Source of the DNA: Wuchereria bancrofti
Lineage: Eukaryota; Nematoda; Chromadorea; Rhabditida; Onchocercidae
Length of the DNA: 64,000 bases
Direction of reading: 5' to 3'
Assembly (NCBI GenBank): GCA_005281725.1
Contig: SSBO01000003.1
Coordinates: 4,526,495 to 4,590,494 of the forward strand
The notes beneath the pieces were generated by a model. The model ran no database searches, had not been told where the DNA came from, and saw only the letters and a program-made list of their open reading frames with translations. The position numbers were made by a program, and so were the translations under genes. Every line of letters begins with the position of its first letter. Position 1 is the stretch's first letter. Shown here piece by piece: positions 12,898 through 24,495 of this stretch.

Positions 12898-13653
12898 TTA
12901 AAACAAACGTAGTGGAGGAGGTGATGTCGGTGGAAAAATCTGATTTGGAACTGACAGCAAATGATATGAAGGAACAGCACCATAAGGCTTTGGAAATGTC
13001 GTGTCATCTGAATTAGTTGAATATGGTCCTGAAGCAGCTGGATATGCCATAGCTGCTTGATATGAAGGAGGAGGCTCGCTGCAAAATACGTTTTTCTCTA
13101 ATTGATTCCTTAATTATTTTGTAGACAATCCATACTAACTGCCTTAATTATTTAGACAGAAACATAATGTGGTGAAAAGGCGATTGCGATTGCAAGACTA
13201 TTGACTCCATCGTAAAAATATTCACCGACCACAGCTAATTTTGACTAAGTTACTCTATAAATTAAGTAAGTTAATATTAGAGTATTTCTACTCATACAAA
13301 CAAAACGAACAAATTTTAAGACACTGATCTGGCGACACAACAATTTAGGATAAGAAATGGTAATAATAACTCATTTCGCTAAAGCGATTTGAACTATTTC
13401 TTCTAATGAAAAAAAAGAAACTCCTAGCAATCAATTTATTGAGTAAAAAACGCTCATAAAAGGAAGTAAACCTGTACGGTGGTAATCCCATAGCGCAGCT
13501 AACCGGAGGCTGTGGGCCAAGAAGAAGAGGTTGCACAGATGGCTGCTGACATAGTACTAGAGAAGTGCTTTGACCAACTGTGTTTGATGAGAAAGAATTT
13601 CCTTCCGGTGGTGCTGATGGCGTACAGTTATCCGACTTTTCTTTCCCCGACAT
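12898..13653 (-). CDS. Small proline-rich PPxY-motif protein
   Basis: Two-exon gene: 13653-13472 then 13078-12898, joined in phase 2 through a clear TTTTGCAG acceptor, giving 120 residues from MSGKEKSDN to PPPLRLF. No domain fold, signal peptide or membrane segment is visible. The sequence is rich in Pro, Ser and Tyr. Around residues 57-68 it reads GLPPYSEPPPSY, i.e. an LPPY followed by a PPPSY, spanning the splice junction. PPxY is the standard ligand for WW domains such as those of Nedd4-family ubiquitin ligases, so an adaptor or ubiquitylation substrate is a reasonable inference. I do not recognise the family. The ATG, a matching 5' acceptor at 13719 and a downstream AATAAA support a real gene. 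The intron of about 390 bases is ordinary. Confidence 0.75.
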
Positions 13654-13718
13654 ATTAAGAATTTTTTAGTAATACAGCAACAAGTGAAAACAGTATGCGA
13701 TGCTACGGATCGAGCTAT

Positions 13719-13720
13719 CT
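13719..13720 (-). promoter_or_regulatory. Candidate spliced-leader or 5' UTR acceptor
   Basis: On the minus strand GTTTTTACAG precedes the proline-rich gene's ATG by 65 bases. It fits a nematode trans-splice acceptor or the end of a 5' UTR intron. Confidence 0.35.
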
Positions 13721-15570
13721 GTAAAAACATCTTAAGTAAAATGGAATAATAACACTACTTAATAATAATCATTGCGAAATTTAACTACTCTTCTTAACAT
13801 CATACTATATATTGAGATATCTATTTACTCGTTGATTACGCTCTTCGAAATGAAACTGTAGCATACCAACCTGAGAAACGCTATAACATCTAAGCTATAA
13901 TTACTCAAAGTCCGGAAACATTGGTCGCCTTAGAACTGTTTATTACAATACCTCGAATCTCAACTGGTGACAATTTGACCATTGGGATCACATATCTAGT
14001 CTGATGCGCAACAATATCTAACATACTTTGCGATAAATGATAATTCTATTATGTCAGCAACACAAAAAGTAATGGTCGAAAACTTAATTGTAAACAAAAA
14101 ACAAAAGTCCCCAAGTTATTATTTACTTCCCAGTAAACATGAAAATGCTGGGCTCGAACTTTGTTAAAATACTGGTGAGTGGAGAGAAATCGAGATGACC
14201 ATTCCACCACGAACACTAATCTATCAAGCTTCTGTAGGGAAAGAACCTGTACCACTCAATTTTCGATTTATCATGTAAATAGTGGCTTTTTCCTTGTATG
14301 CAAAAAACTTTGAACAGAAAAGACTGAAACATGAGGTGAGAATATGAATTACAGACAGGGACATTAGTTCCCTAGCAAAAACATTTGCAAATTTCCTTTC
14401 TTAATTCCTAGCTAAAACATCAAAAGACCAGATCCACTGCAAGCTTAAGTAAAGCTAGAAAATTATAAAGCTAAAAGATAATGAAAACTAAAAAATTGCA
14501 CTTAAGTAATCAATTAAACTATAAACATCCAATGATTAAAACAAGAACTTCTCTTTCAAATGAAATCTTCATTCACAACAAAATTTAGCAACAAATTTGC
14601 GGAACAATCAAAGGACAGCAAATGTAAAGGTGTGAAAGCAACGACCAAAAAAAAAAACGACACAAAACAAACTCATTCTAAAGACACTTTTTCGCCACAC
14701 TTAATAAGGAGAAAGTCCTTAAGTCCTTCAAGGCAGTGTTCGTTTAGCAAATACGCTTAATCATTAATCTACCAGCACGACGACCATTAGCTTTCTGATA
14801 TTCCAGAGATACAAAAGTACTATATCACATTTTCAGATACTAGCCTGAATTATAAAACAAATTTGATTACTTACGAAAGTGATCAATAAAAACAGTACTA
14901 TTACACTTTTGAAATATACCTAGAGGTAAACATTTTCTACGACTGATGAAAAACGAACATGAAGACACATGACATTACAGAATTATCAGTTTTTTTAAAC
15001 AGATCGCTGTGTTCTCATCCCCTTATGAAGAACCGTCTGTGAATTTTAAAAGTACTATTCTCAAAACAAAAAAGAAACAAGCAAAAACAACCAAGAAGCG
15101 TAACTCCCTATCAAAATCAACTAAAAAATATGTGTGCACAATCAATCATTCCTAATCAAACGATTAAATTCATGTCATAGATAATAATGAGGAATAAGCA
15201 CCTCATTACAAAAGAACCGCAACTTTCTTTGCAATAAACCCTCAAGAATCGCATGCAACGAGAAATGCGCAGAAAGACAGCACAGCTTGCTTTGTTACAA
15301 ATTTCTATCGAATAAACTCTGTTTCGTAAATCTGTGACACTCCCTCAGGTTGTTATGAGTATTAATCAAACATGAGTGCCGTGAAACATTACTGTTATCC
15401 AGTTTAAAGTGGAAAATCGCGAAACAATCGGCAAAAATCTCTTGGACAGTGAGTGAAAAACATTATCTCGTTAATTTAGAAGTCCTATTTTTGGTTTGCG
15501 ATTCGAAGGGAAGGTTAAAAATTCGTTTTGGAAAGTGTATCAGATTTACAGAAATGATATATTGCATTGT

Positions 15571-15650
15571 TAATGATAATAATGATTATAATAATATAAC
15601 GACACTATAACATTAATAGTGATAATATAACAATAATAATACTGATAATC
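15571..15650. repeat. ATA/AAT-rich simple repeat
   Basis: Imperfect run of AAT, GAT and ATA units with scattered interruptions. Confidence 0.6.
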
Positions 15651-16032
15651 CTCTTCTTCTTTTCCATTATCTCATCTTTTATTACCAGCTGTTTCTCAAT
15701 TTCAGTAATTTAAAAAACCCCAAGCTGATCTCTAAGTCCTACGTCAAGGATTGAGTTAAAGCCCTTAATCCACAATATTAGACAAATTACATATACAATG
15801 GCTCCCGTCTCAGTAATAATGAGACGTAAAATTATTCACTTTTACAAGAAATTGTGAAAAGAACCAAAGGCAAAAATCAAGTGCAGAAAAAAAGAGGTGA
15901 AAATGATGCACAAAATAAACGGATCATCGACCATTTGGCAAAATCGTTCAGCATGACACTACGCCCAATATGCCCAAATCGTGCTAATTACAAAGACAGA
16001 CGGTGAGCTGTAATGGAAAAATCTTTCTCAGA

Positions 16033-16088
16033 ATAAATACTCACCACACCAAAATAAGTTATAAATACTCACCACACCAAAATAAGTT
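16033..16088 (+). repeat. Perfect 28-bp tandem duplication (two copies)
   Basis: The unit starts ATAAATACTCACCACACC and ends AAAATAAGTT; copies occupy 16033-16060 and 16061-16088 with no mismatch, suggesting a recent duplication. Confidence 0.9.
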
Positions 16089-16341
16089 CGCTTCTTAATT
16101 TTTCAAGTGGTATTCTTCCTCTATCAAATTAAATGTATTGCTATACAATTAACCAAATGAAACTTCGAAAGATTCTGGAAAAAAATAACTTGAAGTATAT
16201 GCTATTTGCTCAACAAGAAGTAGAAATTTTAAAATATTTCACGATGTTTTATAAATAATAAAATTAACTATATTTATGTTAAAACTACAGAACTAAGCAA
16301 GATATTGCAATATTTCGGGCAAAATTTGCCTCTTCAAAAAA

Positions 16342-19300
16342 CTAACACGTCATTGGTATGTGCAAAGCAACTTCGTCCGGCACTGATACGGAATGAATTC
16401 GATCCCTATACTTGTAAATGACTCGTAGCATTTTCGATTCTGTTGGACAAGGATCGTAAAATCCTGGCAAATGACTCTGCAAATACATAAAATATTCACA
16501 AAAATATAAACAACAGAAGAATGATGCTAGAAGCATCACGCTTGCAGTGATTAGTCAGCCACTACCGATATTATTTGAAACTATTTGAAACCATTATGAT
16601 CGCATAATAGTAAGGTTTCCTAAGTTGATCCAATTAAAAATTATGTGGCTGAAAATCAAACTGTTCATAGCAGGCTTAACACTCGACTCAGTTTTGTTTT
16701 GATTTTTTTACCATAAAGCATTGTTACATCAGTTGGAAGCATTTTTTAACGTTTTTTACGTATCCTGTAGTGCACACTTATTAGATAGAACTGTTACTCT
16801 TGAACTTTTAAAGTTATACATTAGATTATTGTATTTTTTGAGTGTCATCAAAATTCTACAGATTTACAGAAACTACTAATACTAAAATTATAATCAAAAC
16901 TACTGAGTAAAGAAATGTTATGAAAACAATGGGAAAGCTCACTTTTCCAGAGTATATTCTCAATTGTGAATCATTAACCATAGCTTGTAATGGCACTGTG
17001 ACATCAACAATACGATCGCCTAACAATGGATACGACAATGCATTGTGGCCTTCTCCAATCATTTGACCATATTTCGCTTCAACAATGATTAAACCGTGCT
17101 TCTGTTCTTCCTCTTTCGCTATTCGTTCCGCCGTACGTCTCATCAGATCTATGACACTGCTTGCTTCTTCACGTTTAACAGCATCTACCTAAACGCAGGA
17201 TTTTCGAAGCCTTCGATAAACAAATGATCACGTATGAGTATATTTCACCTAAGCGACTTAACGTGAACAAATATCTCATTAAATAGTTCCATAACTATAA
17301 TTCGTCTTTAATAATTTTTGTCTTTTATTAATTGATATTTGAATACCTGCCGCTCTTCGGAGTGATCTTCAAACAGTGACATGAAACGTTCGTATGCATG
17401 CCGAAAAATTCCTTTCAGTAAGTAAAAAACTGTAATCGGCATAATAACGCCATATAAAGTTGAACGTACTAAATCTTCCTCGCTATCACATAAGAGAAAT
17501 TGATAATCGTAAACTGAAGCACCCGTTTTCAATCTTAAATGGATTTCGTAAATAAAAAATAAAACGGCATTTAAAAACGGTATTCTGAAATAATGGACAT
17601 ATTTAAATCTAATGGAGCTAAAAAATCTAAACAAAGCTTACCTAAATTTAGCTTGTAAAAGACAAGAAGGGAAAGCAAATGACAGATTACATCCTATTCG
17701 AGAATATCTTGATAAACGTTTTTCAAATGCAACTGCTGGCATGATACCCATTAATGAAAATATACACGAAGTTTCGGTAAACGAGTCCTGTTCTACACTC
17801 CGCTTCGTATAAACCATCCGAATGTTTGAATTTACTGGTGATATCTACAAGCAGTTACAGTGATGTAAGTAATATAATATGGATTCCTGAAAATTTTCAC
17901 CATCACGATTTTTATTTCAAGGGTAAATTTGATGCTCAGAGAGCCAAAACCAACCGTCAAATTAATAAGGAACTTTGGCATATTGAATTCGGTATGAACC
18001 AGAGATGTTGTTAAGGACGGTTGCAATCCGCAGTGATATATTACAGATCCTTGCCAACATGGATGAAGATTCCTAGAGAGGACTGAAAAATACGTTTTAT
18101 CCGTTTTACTGATCCTTGCAAATGTGCTTTTAATGCAGTTGTAGGATGAAATATAGAGTGAACTTACTAAAAGTGCAGACCGGACTGACAGCTGAATACA
18201 GTGGAAAATATTGCACTGAGGGCTGTATCACAATTGCATTTTTCAAATATACACTTTTGGCGTATTTGAATCCTAGCAATATCGAATCTGGTGTAAAAGT
18301 TGTATTGAACTGAAAATAGTTTCTATTTCAAATATTTATCTGTCTTTGCATAATCCTCATATTCATACTCTAAAGACTAAGTCACATAAATAATACCTCA
18401 ACTAAACACGATGATGAGATCACTCTTTTCCAATGCAACATAAATGATCCATCACCTTTACCATTATTCATTTTAACACGACCGCTTAAGCCCACTTTGT
18501 CTTTTGCTGTCATAGCACATTCGATATTCTGGGACAGAGATAAACCAGTTACTTGTGGAGGACATCTAAAATAACATTTTTAATTTATTTTCCATAAGTC
18601 TTATTTTTACAGCATATTTCTATTCCTTTTAGCATTAATTAGAACTGTAGGTATTTGTATGCAATAAGAACAAGACAATACTTGATTTCCTTTTAAATTC
18701 TTTCCAAAACAAGAAAGATAACCGTAATTAGGCTGAGGGAACTGATATAAAGAACAAACCTCAGCTCAGGATTCGCAGCAAAAACTCCTGTTAAAGATGT
18801 TTTACAGACAAATAAACCCTGGAAAAAAATGAATTAAGAGCCAAACTATAAGGAATGCAACATAAAGAAAAAAGTATCTCATTAACAATTAATTTGGAAT
18901 AAATACACTTACGGAAGGATGAACCCGTTGCAGCATGATTTCTGTTTCTCGTAAACGTTTAAGAAACTCATATTCTCGTCTAATATTCTCGGCATTGTCC
19001 GACTTAGAAATGAGTTCCCAGCCATGCAATTCAAGGCCTTGCAGTCCAACCGTGTCATAAATCGCTCGAAGTTTGGGATCGGAAAGTGCTATAAAAATAG
19101 AGTAATTAAACTGATCGTTACTTGCATTACTTTGATTGTTACTAAATAATTATTAATTTCACCAAAACTTCATTGGAAGATGGCAGCATAAATTTACATG
19201 AAAAAAGAACTTGCTTTCGTGTGCTTTGCGTAACTTAAAAAAAAAATTTTCTGCATCCTTTTTATCATCAGGATGAAGATGTCGATCTGGATGGAATATC

Positions 19301-19677
19301 AAACACTTCTGCCGATACGATTTATTAATTTCATCCAATGTTGCCTACAATCCAATAACTTTTGTTAATGTCTAAATCAGATTGAACGTGTTATCAAAAC
19401 TTTATTCAAATTGGGTTCAAAATTGGATTCAAATTGGTCCACCGTAGCTGAATGGGTTATGTCGTCCACCAAAACCAGCTCACCATGATCTGTGTAAAAC
19501 TCCTCCATTTAAGATTAAGATAAAGTAGAATTTTGTTTTTTAAACTATAAATCATCGGAGAAAACTCACATCTCTTGGAACGTTTAAGATCGCATAAAAA
19601 TCAAGATCTTCATCATCCTGATTGTTTGCTTCTTCCTCATCACCATAAACAGAGCTCATAGAAGAAGCATCAGACAT
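16342..19677 (-). CDS. DNAJC11: DnaJ homolog subfamily C member 11
   Basis: DNAJC11 is a J-domain protein of mitochondria, associated with the MICOS/SAM machinery and cristae organisation. Eleven exons join with matching phase: 19677-19570, 19344-19215, 19088-18913, 18818-18760, 18565-18397, 18309-18168, 18082-17955, 17844-17642, 17584-17347, 17188-16943, 16476-16342, giving 577 residues (human about 559). The J domain covers about residues 24-92, with DFYAILNV, the HPD triad at 54-56 and [11 protein letters not shown]. The middle keeps family words such as [35 protein letters not shown] and [15 protein letters not shown] hydrophobic stretches. The C-terminal DUF3395 region shows [21 protein letters not shown] and LPGFYDPCP, ending IPMTC. 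Exon 2 needs a GC donor (see findings). ATG context and an upstream acceptor at 19721 support the start. Confidence in identity is very high. Confidence 0.96.
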
Positions 19678-19720
19678 AGCTATTTGTATTTTTTCAATTT
19701 ATGTTTGTATCCAATTTAAC

Positions 19721-19722
19721 CT
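19721..19722 (-). promoter_or_regulatory. Candidate trans-splice acceptor of DNAJC11
   Basis: Minus-strand ATATATTGCAG lies 43 bases before the DNAJC11 ATG, as expected for spliced-leader addition in nematodes. Confidence 0.4.
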
Positions 19723-20036
19723 GCAATATATTACTCTTCTATTTTACATAGTTCATAATTCATACTGCATAGTTCATTTTTTTATAGAACAGAGATATAA
19801 TTAAAGAAATGACTTGATAAAATAGTTAAATATCCCAATAAGATACCCTGTCGCCTTAAATGCACAATATCAAAAGATAAAGGTGAGAATATTTTAATCA
19901 AGGTAAGCTAACTTGAGAACCGTCTCATCACATCCTCTTTAAAAGCAATTCTAAGGTAGTTTTCTTTGCAGTCTCTTCTCCAAAAAAGTAGCACGAGTGA
20001 CTTACTCATCCATACAACCCGTCAGATAATTTCAAA
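19723..20036. other. Short spacer upstream of DNAJC11
   Basis: About 310 bases between the DNAJC11 5' acceptor and the small interrupted frame on the same strand. No coding signal is seen. The length is within the range of nematode operon intercistronic gaps. Confidence 0.4.
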
Positions 20037-20219
20037 CTAACCGAACTCTTCAAATTCATCATTACTAACATTCCACGCCTTATTCCAAACATCGTCCACT
20101 CATGATTTACCGAGCGTGATGCCGTGATGGTTTCGTTGTTCTGCAAACGTGCGTGTCTTTTCTGTAGGGTCAACGTTGTCTGAATTTGCTGCCTTAAACA
20201 CTTTTCGTGGTTGAATCAT
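20037..20219 (-). pseudogene. Small ORF interrupted by in-frame TGA
   Basis: On the minus strand CACCATTCAG is followed one base later by an ATG at 20219, the arrangement of a spliced-leader acceptor. The frame reads MIQPRKVFKAANSDNVDPTE on to NHHGITLGKS, then TGA at 20102-20100, then VDDVWNKAWNVSNDEFEEFG and TAG at 20039-20037. The 20 residues after the TGA look like protein: two Trp, an acidic end and no low complexity. If TGA stood for Trp, the product would be 60 residues. Alternatives are a genuine 39-residue protein with a coincidental tail, a recent nonsense mutation, a base error, or readthrough. An unspliced frame extends upstream to 20342 but lacks an ATG. I do not recognise the family. 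Confidence 0.4.
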
Positions 20220-20221
20220 TC

Positions 20222-22062
20222 TGAATGGTGCGAAGTGAGAGCATGATTTATCAACTAAAGCACATTTACTTCCTATCAACTGTGTAAAGATGCATGACTC
20301 ATTCAGTGCTGTATAAGAGTGTCGTCTCAATGATTTGAACACAATTACCAGCTATTATATCTATTCTCGACAGTCAAGAAGTCTCAAAAGTTTTACTTCG
20401 GAATACTTTATACAGATATAGTTATTAACGATAAATTTTGTCTCTTGCAGTACTGATGTTTCTTGCGTTCTTCCCATCAATAGCTCCAGTGAATGTTCTT
20501 CTGCGGGTGAACTTTACGACTGTGCGGAAACCGAAACCAGTACCTTAGTTAGAAGTACCTTAAACTATTATGTCTCAGTAGTCGTTGTGTGAAAATTGCT
20601 ACTTCCGTTGAAGAATACACGTTGCATTCTCATAATCGTTGCACTATCAACTTCATGAAGTTTAAAACGAATTTGTGATACGAAAAATTGCTCATTTCTT
20701 GCTCCGCACAAATGCAAAATGCTTAGTGATGGAAGACCGTAAAAGCTCAGTAGTACAATTGATGGAAGACCTGACATTTGAAATACCAGTTGCAAATTGA
20801 TACTTTTTTTTTTTTAGAGAATGTTGTTTTAACATGAGACGCTAGAAGACCAGTAATAATTAGAATTATATGTGGAAAGAACTGATGCTTCAAAGCAATT
20901 GCATTTGTTTAGAAATCATTGAAGAAATGGATTTGGTTATTAATTGTAATCTGTTGGTTGATGTAAAGCAGGGTTGTTCCGTTGTCGTCTCAAATTTTCG
21001 TCACAGCCAATTGAAAATAGCTGTTTCGCCAACATTTCCATCGTTTCGTTCCATTCATTTTATTCATTATTTACAAGCCTTTTTCCTTCCTGGATTTTTT
21101 CGTTTCTAAACGGAGTTTTTTTTTTTTAAACAGAATTTCGTTTCTAAACACATCTGCAAATTCCCTTCTCGTAAAGTAGTGCTCTATGCATTTTAACCAA
21201 ATGAACTCGAATCCCCAAAAAAACATTTGTTTGAAACCTTGATATTCAAATCTGGGATCAGTTCCCAGCAGCATATATCAGCTATATTTCAAGTATTGGA
21301 AATTGTAGAAGTTCAAAACGGTCATTTTGTTTTTGGACTTCGATTTCGAGTAAGAGTCATATTTTATGAGCAGTAACATTAAATTAAAAAAAGTAACATT
21401 AAAAAAAATTTATGAGCAGTAGTAACATTAAAAATATTTTATGAGCAGTAACATTAAATGTATTCGGTTCTGATCAAACGCCAGCAATTATAGACAAACG
21501 CCCAAGGATTCTATAAGATCCGTACTTTCTGTAACAATGGCTTAACTCACCAAGATATTCACTTTACAAGTAATTTTCGAGGATTTTATAAAGGATTTTT
21601 TCTAATTAATTTCAAAAAAAAACCATAACCATTAAATTTTCTTATCAAATTCATAAAAACATACCGCTCACTAGCAAATACCGTCATCATCAGTTCTCAG
21701 GATTTCAATAACATCTATGTGAACATTATTAGCAAACTGATTTTTTTGCGAAAAAATCGAAAAAAATAAAACACTCAAAACTGAAGTTTTATATTCCTCT
21801 TGCTAACTGGTAGCGTATTATAACCATTGTAAGCAATATATTGCCATTCTGAAGTCATTTATTCTAATGTACATGCTAGGATGTATTTCAGTAAATTAGT
21901 GCTTTAATTAAGAAAATTCTAAATAATAGAAACCATGCAATTCTAAAATGTTGAATTTGCATAACTATTAAAAGAAGCCAATAGAACTTTAATGTGTGTA
22001 ACTTTATGCATATGGAAAAGTTTACATATTTCTTATTGCCAATTATTTTAGCTCTTTTTGAG
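20222..22062. other. Intergenic region with a small minisatellite
   Basis: No supportable gene. A minus-strand frame at 20568-20780 starts with ATG (MSGLPSIVLL...) and has a hydrophobic N terminus of about 25 residues, but no splice context or known motif. A second minus frame at 21071-21274 is AT-driven. Confidence 0.45.
21361..21459 (+). repeat. Imperfect minisatellite, about three copies
   Basis: The unit TTTATGAGCAGTAACATTAAA occurs near 21362, 21409 (with an AGT insertion) and 21437, plus a partial GTAACATTAAA near 21392. Confidence 0.75.
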
Positions 22063-22068
22063 TTTATT
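22063..22068 (-). terminator. Poly(A) signal of the PP1-like phosphatase
   Basis: TTTATT on the plus strand gives AATAAA on the minus strand, 37 bases after the TAG stop. Confidence 0.5.
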
Positions 22069-22104
22069 CAAATCTGATTTCATCATCCACTTTGAAAGCG
22101 TTGT

Positions 22105-24400
22105 CTATCGAAAAAGTGACGATGTTGACTGCGACATCGATTCATTGCTTTTCGCCGATGATTGGGGGAGTTCTCTAGTGACATTTGTTTTTGTTTTTCT
22201 CTGTTCAACGTCAGTAATTCGTTTCTGACGAAATTTCTCAGTAACCTGAATCTGCAAATTATATGTTATCACTTCTGATACAATTTTATGACAGTTAGTT
22301 TTTTTGAATTACCTCGAACATCATTCACATATGTTGCTGTTGGCACACAATTTACTGATTGAATAGAAATAAGCGTGAATATCTATCGAGCGAGTACACA
22401 TGGTTAGAATAAATAGAAGTTGACGAACCTGTTTGATTGAGATGTTCATTGAGGTTGAAATTTCAAGGGATGCGCCCATATTAATGTCACTGTTTGATGA
22501 GCCCTTATATCCTGGAGCTGAAAACAAAGTCAACATGCAACCATCCGAAAATAATGCATACCCATGAAGTGGTGCCTGAAAATCATGGTCATTTTTTAAA
22601 ATTCTATCGAGTTATTCCGCATTATCAAAAAAAAATATATACATATATATATATATATATATTTCTCCAAATTCAAATTAGTTTCAGAAAATATAGAAAT
22701 AGAAAATTCCCGAGAATACTTTTGCAAAATGTCATCATAATACAAAATATCAAGATTATTTGATACTGATCAAACTTAATCTTCAAAGACAATGAACGAT
22801 TCTTCATGCAAGTTTCATCTCGCACAGTTTTATCTCCAAAAAAAAAAATAGTTTTGCTGGCATCAAAAACGAAAGTCTTTAAGACTAAAGAGGAAGAAAG
22901 TAACCAAGAAATTCTATTTGAATTTCAGTTTTTCTCGTTTCTTCCCAAAACTGTTCACAGTTGCCACTTGAAAACATTACTTTGCATGGTTTCATATATA
23001 TGTGATTTACTGTGTTTATTAGTTGTAGTTTTGTAATGCAATATCACTTTCAACATCTTTTAATAATTATTTCAATTTTCGTCTCGTTTTCTCGCCTTTG
23101 CTATTCATTTCTTGAACCTATGTGTCTAAGGTCAAAATTTTTTGGATTTAATTAGCGAAAGCCAACATTCTGTTTTGAAAGTTTAACTTTCAAAGAAGCA
23201 AAACTAAGCCTGATGTCCACGAATTAACATGTCGATATCCAGCTTCTTGCAAAGACTTTGCACTGTATCAGATGCAAATAGTTGACCAATGCCATATAAT
23301 GGTTCGCGCTCAAAATTACTTCGGAAACCACTACGATCTGGAGATGTATCAGGATCTGACCATACCAAATCACATTCCAGTGACCCAACCTCAAATTCTT
23401 CCAAAGGTCGTCGAATTTCTCGGATTGCCTAAATTTATTAGCGTTTTAGATCATATTCGAGCCATGGACAAAAAGTGATACCTTCTGAGATTTAACAGAT
23501 TTTAATCATATATTGCTAGTCTCGAATAGTTAAATTAACAGACCTGCAACGAAGTAAGTCTTGGGCCAATGCCACCATGCATCCCAAGAATTCGACCACC
23601 AATAAGTACCGCCAGTGGTAAATTACTGAACAAAGTTCGAAAGTAAGGATACAATGCCCGACCATCTCTACCTTCTGCAGTGATATTTTAACAGTTATGG
23701 ACCATTTCTGATTCTCTTTTATATACTAAAAATTCAGTAGATTGTATTATTTTTTGATTCTAAATTTACCGAGATTTTCAGAAAATCTGACGCAAACTTC
23801 TTCATAAAACGAATATGCACGATTCAGTGATTCTTCTTCGTGATTACCGCGACACAAGAAAATATTATTGGGGAAACGAACCTTAAATGGAAAGATAATT
23901 AAAGAATTAATTGAATTTTAAATATTTAAAGCCAATTCAAAAATTGAGCAGAAATTTACTTTAAGTGCCGTGAGTAATGCGACCACTTCGATACCATGTG
24001 AGCCGCGATCAACATAATCACCTAGAAATACGCTACGCACTTGACTTGGCCATCCATTTAAATTAAACCATCGGTGTAAATCACTGTATTGGCCATGTAT
24101 ATCACCATAAACCACACAAGGTAATGGGACCTAAAATTCATTTCATCCATTTAGCATTATTTTCATTGTTGTTTAATCATCTTAATATCGAACTGTAAGA
24201 GTCGTCTAGCTTTTCAGTTTTTCTTAAAGAAAATTATTGACTGTTTGAGTTGATAAATACCTCCAACAGTGTTGGTTCTTCGAGAAAGACTCGAGCTCCT
24301 TGAAGGAGAATTTCTCTAATTTCTTCAAATTTGAACGAAAATTGTTTTGGACCATTCCTAATCAACTTCAGCAATAAATCTCCATTGAGATCTTCCGAAA
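22105..24400 (-). CDS. Divergent PP1-like serine/threonine phosphatase
   Basis: Metal-dependent PPP-family phosphatase. Exons in phase: 24400-24261, 24130-23960, 23881-23770, 23674-23544, 23428-23210, 22575-22429, 22245-22105 (TAG), about 353 residues excluding the missing start. Catalytic motifs present are YGDIHGQYSDL, FLGDYVDRG, CRGNHEEES, GMHGGIGP (usual HGGLSP), DLVWSDPD, an Arg in NFEREPLYG and IRGHQ. Together they keep the metal-binding Asp, His and Asn and the phosphate-binding Arg residues of PP1. Differences from classical PP1 are SAPGYKGSS in place of the SAPNYCG-type loop, so the toxin-reactive Cys is Lys, and loss of the FDN motif. A basic Ser/Thr-rich C-terminal tail follows. 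It resembles the worm-expanded PP1-like group, many of which are germline-expressed in C. elegans (family knowledge). No in-frame ATG lies in the first firm exon, so the start is upstream. Confidence 0.93.
22635..22663. repeat. AT dinucleotide microsatellite
   Basis: Run of AT dinucleotides with one AC interruption, inside the last-but-two intron of the phosphatase. Confidence 0.85.
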
Positions 24401-24495
24401 CTGAATATTTCAAAAAATGCAAATGTTTATAGAACTTGTAAAACAGGAGTCATGAATCACCTAGTCTTTATTGTCAACATTTTATGGAGCCTTAC

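Larger units (their letters stand above)
13721..16341. other. AT-rich intergenic region
   Basis: About 2.6 kb with no supportable gene. A plus-strand open frame at 14560-14760 (Lys/Ser-rich, 66 codons) has an ATG but no other support. It also holds an AAT/ATA simple repeat near 15571-15650 and a perfect 28-bp tandem duplication at 16033. Confidence 0.55.
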
